From Congzhengia minquanensis (GTDB taxonomy: Bacteria > Bacillota > Clostridia > UBA1381 > UBA9506), in contig NZ_JACRSU010000002.1 in NCBI RefSeq assembly GCF_014384785.1, positions 124,001-188,000 of the forward strand: 64,000 nt of DNA, written 5' to 3'. Positions 62,694 through 64,000 of this stretch are shown here, piece by piece. The position numbers and the translations under genes are program-made. Every line of letters starts with the position of its first letter. Positions within the stretch are counted from its first letter, which is position 1. The notes under the pieces were generated by a model. It ran no database searches. It had not been told where the DNA came from and saw only the letters and a list, made by a program, of their open reading frames with translations.

Positions 62694-62860
62694 TTTCGTT
62701 TCCCCTTTGTAAGTTTTTTAGCAGCGGTTTCCTAAAAATTACAGGAATTCACCAATCTTTTACAATTATATTATGAAAATTGCCAAAAGTCAACAATTTT
62801 ATTGGCAATAGCTGAATTTTTTTATGCAATTTTCTATATGAAATTAATTTAAGACAAACA

Positions 62861-62890
62861 GTCATAAAAAAACAGATCTTTTCATACTAT
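62861..62890 (+). promoter_or_regulatory. Sigma-E-type sporulation promoter of spoIVA
   Basis: GTCATAA (-35, 62861-62867), a 15-base spacer and CATACTAT (-10, 62883-62890) match the mother-cell sigma-E consensus, and the next gene is the sigma-E-controlled spoIVA. Confidence 0.8.
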
Positions 62891-62926
62891 GTACAAACAA
62901 TAAATCACAACGATGGAGGAATATGT

Positions 62927-64000
62927 ATGGCTGAATATAATATCTATCAGGATATTGCCGAACGCACAGGAGGCGATGTTTATCTGGGCGTTGTAGGACC
63001 GGTTCGGACAGGGAAATCGACCTTTATTAAAAAGTTCATGGATCTGTTTGTCATTCCGAATATTGGCGACTTAAACTCAAAGGAACGTGCGCAAGACGAA
63101 CTGCCCCAAAGCGCCGGCGGAAAAACGATTATGACAACAGAACCAAAATTCATTCCCAATGAAGCGGTTGAAATTACCTTTGACGACAATGCAAAAATGA
63201 AGGTCAGAATGATTGACTGTGTGGGCTACATTGTAAACAGCGCCCTGGGCCACATTGAAAACGATGTGCCGAGAATGGTGCAAACACCGTGGTCTGAGGA
63301 GCCCATTCCCTTTGGCAAGGCTGCTGAAATTGGCACAAAGAAAGTAATCTGCGACCACTCCACCATTGGGATTCTGGTAACCACCGACGGCAGCGTCACC
63401 GATATTCCTAGAGAGGACTACGTAGAAGCCGAGGCGCGGGTTGCTGAAGAACTTACCAAAATGGGCAAACCCTTTGTGATTTTATTAAACACAAAATATC
63501 CCGACAAGCCCGAAACAGAGGATTTGAGAACCTATTTAGAAGAACAATATCACGCTCCGGTGGTGGCAGTAAACTGTTTGGCTCTCACAGAGCGGGAAAT
63601 CAGGGAAATTATGAAGCAGGTGCTTTTAACCTTCCCTGTGAGAGAAATCAGCGTGGATTTGCCGAAATGGATTGACGCGTTAGCCGATGAGCACAGAATA
63701 AAAAAAGGCATTTATGAAGCTGTTCTTTCCGCTGCTGAAGATATTATTACCTTAAGCAATTTAAAAGATGCGGCGGCAAAAATGTGTACCTGCGAATTCA
63801 TTGAAGCTGCAGAAACGGCAAACATTGATTTGGGCACGGGAAAAGCCTCAATTTCCGTCACTACCCCTGGAGACCTGTTCTATAAAATTGTAAAAGAAAC
63901 CTCCGGATTTGACATTGACGGGGAAGATAAGCTTTTGTCGCTCCTTACACAAATGTCTGAAATTAAGCGGGAATATGACAAGGTAGCTGTGGCGCTGAAA
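62927..64000 (+). CDS. spoIVA: Stage IV sporulation protein A, N-terminal part (cut by window edge)
   Basis: Self-assembling ATPase that forms the basement layer of the spore coat on the outer forespore membrane. The first 358 codons are in the window. Walker A GPVRTGKST is at 24-32, and GGKTIMTTEPKFIPNEA, MIDCVGYIVNSALGH and VILLNTKYP follow the family closely. GGAGGAAT lies before the ATG at 62927; the ATG four bases earlier runs into a stop. Only a sigma-E-type promoter is evident. Confidence 0.97.
   Translation, partial: MAEYNIYQDIAERTGGDVYLGVVGPVRTGKSTFIKKFMDLFVIPNIGDLNSKERAQDELPQSAGGKTIMTTEPKFIPNEAVEITFDDNAKMKVRMIDCVGYIVNSALGHIENDVPRMVQTPWSEEPIPFGKAAEIGTKKVICDHSTIGILVTTDGSVTDIPREDYVEAEARVAEELTKMGKPFVILLNTKYPDKPETEDLRTYLEEQYHAPVVAVNCLALTEREIREIMKQVLLTFPVREISVDLPKWIDALADEHRIKKGIYEAVLSAAEDIITLSNLKDAAAKMCTCEFIEAAETANIDLGTGKASISVTTPGDLFYKIVKETSGFDIDGEDKLLSLLTQMSEIKREYDKVAVALK

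Noticed and set aside
1..64000. CRISPR array, prophage or insertion sequence
   Set aside because: No direct repeat series with spacers, transposase, integrase or phage structural gene was found.

Overview
The window reads as a chromosome segment of an endospore-forming, fermentative member of the Bacillota, class Clostridia. The grounds are spoIVA behind a sigma-E-type promoter, the Bacillus-like order yybS-gdpP-rplI-dnaB followed by tilS-hpt-ftsH, a Phe-type T-box leader, pyruvate phosphate dikinase, a glycyl radical enzyme and a TRAP homologue. No genus can be named from sequence alone. There is no CRISPR array, intact insertion sequence, prophage or rRNA. One tRNA gene (Ser, CGA) is present.

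Layout. 1-6176 (minus): a leftward run pnp-thrS-mtrB-small ORF-pfkA, then the start of a MATE transporter that leaves the window. 6231-16575 (plus): nfeD and an SPFH gene, then yybS-gdpP-rplI-dnaB-tilS-hpt, then ftsH, ended by a strong bidirectional terminator. 16583-17790 (minus): upp-yqeY. 17953-23632 (plus): a polyamine-type ABC transporter (potABCD) behind a possible attenuator, then dusB and an EamA transporter. 23629-44707 (minus): the most distinctive part. A Phe T-box leads pheS-pheT-aroA-aroC-pheA-aroK, and this runs without a visible break into a carbohydrate cluster: FAD oxidoreductase, TIM-barrel isomerase and ROK regulator. An internal promoter with a ROK-like operator then reads glycyl radical activase, glycyl radical enzyme, FGGY kinase, mannose-6-phosphate-isomerase-like protein, YgjV, SGNH hydrolase and GH2 beta-mannosidase. 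44810-51583 (plus): secDF, a 2-hydroxyacid dehydrogenase, a Nudix-methyltransferase fusion, and a DUF1538 membrane protein with a tandem PII-like protein. 51583-54449 (minus): two tiny genes, a frameshifted acetyltransferase, a gene-free stretch with inverted repeats, a pterin-synthase-like gene, a Fur/PerR regulator and tRNA-Ser. 54537-62693 (minus): ppdK, a 1213-residue secreted beta-helix protein and NhaC. 62861-end (plus): spoIVA, cut by the window edge.

How the parts fit. The T-box makes charging of tRNA-Phe control both the Phe-tRNA synthetase genes and four enzymes of chorismate and phenylalanine synthesis. The carbohydrate cluster looks like an anaerobic glycoside pathway: GH2 and SGNH enzymes free a sugar, the kinase and isomerases process it, and an uncharacterised glycyl radical enzyme does radical chemistry on an intermediate. 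It is the best candidate here for an undescribed pathway. A second candidate is a short structured element, a G/C stem abutting the Shine-Dalgarno AGAAAGG, found before four minus-strand genes (pnp, upp, pheS, pheT) with compensating changes in the stem.
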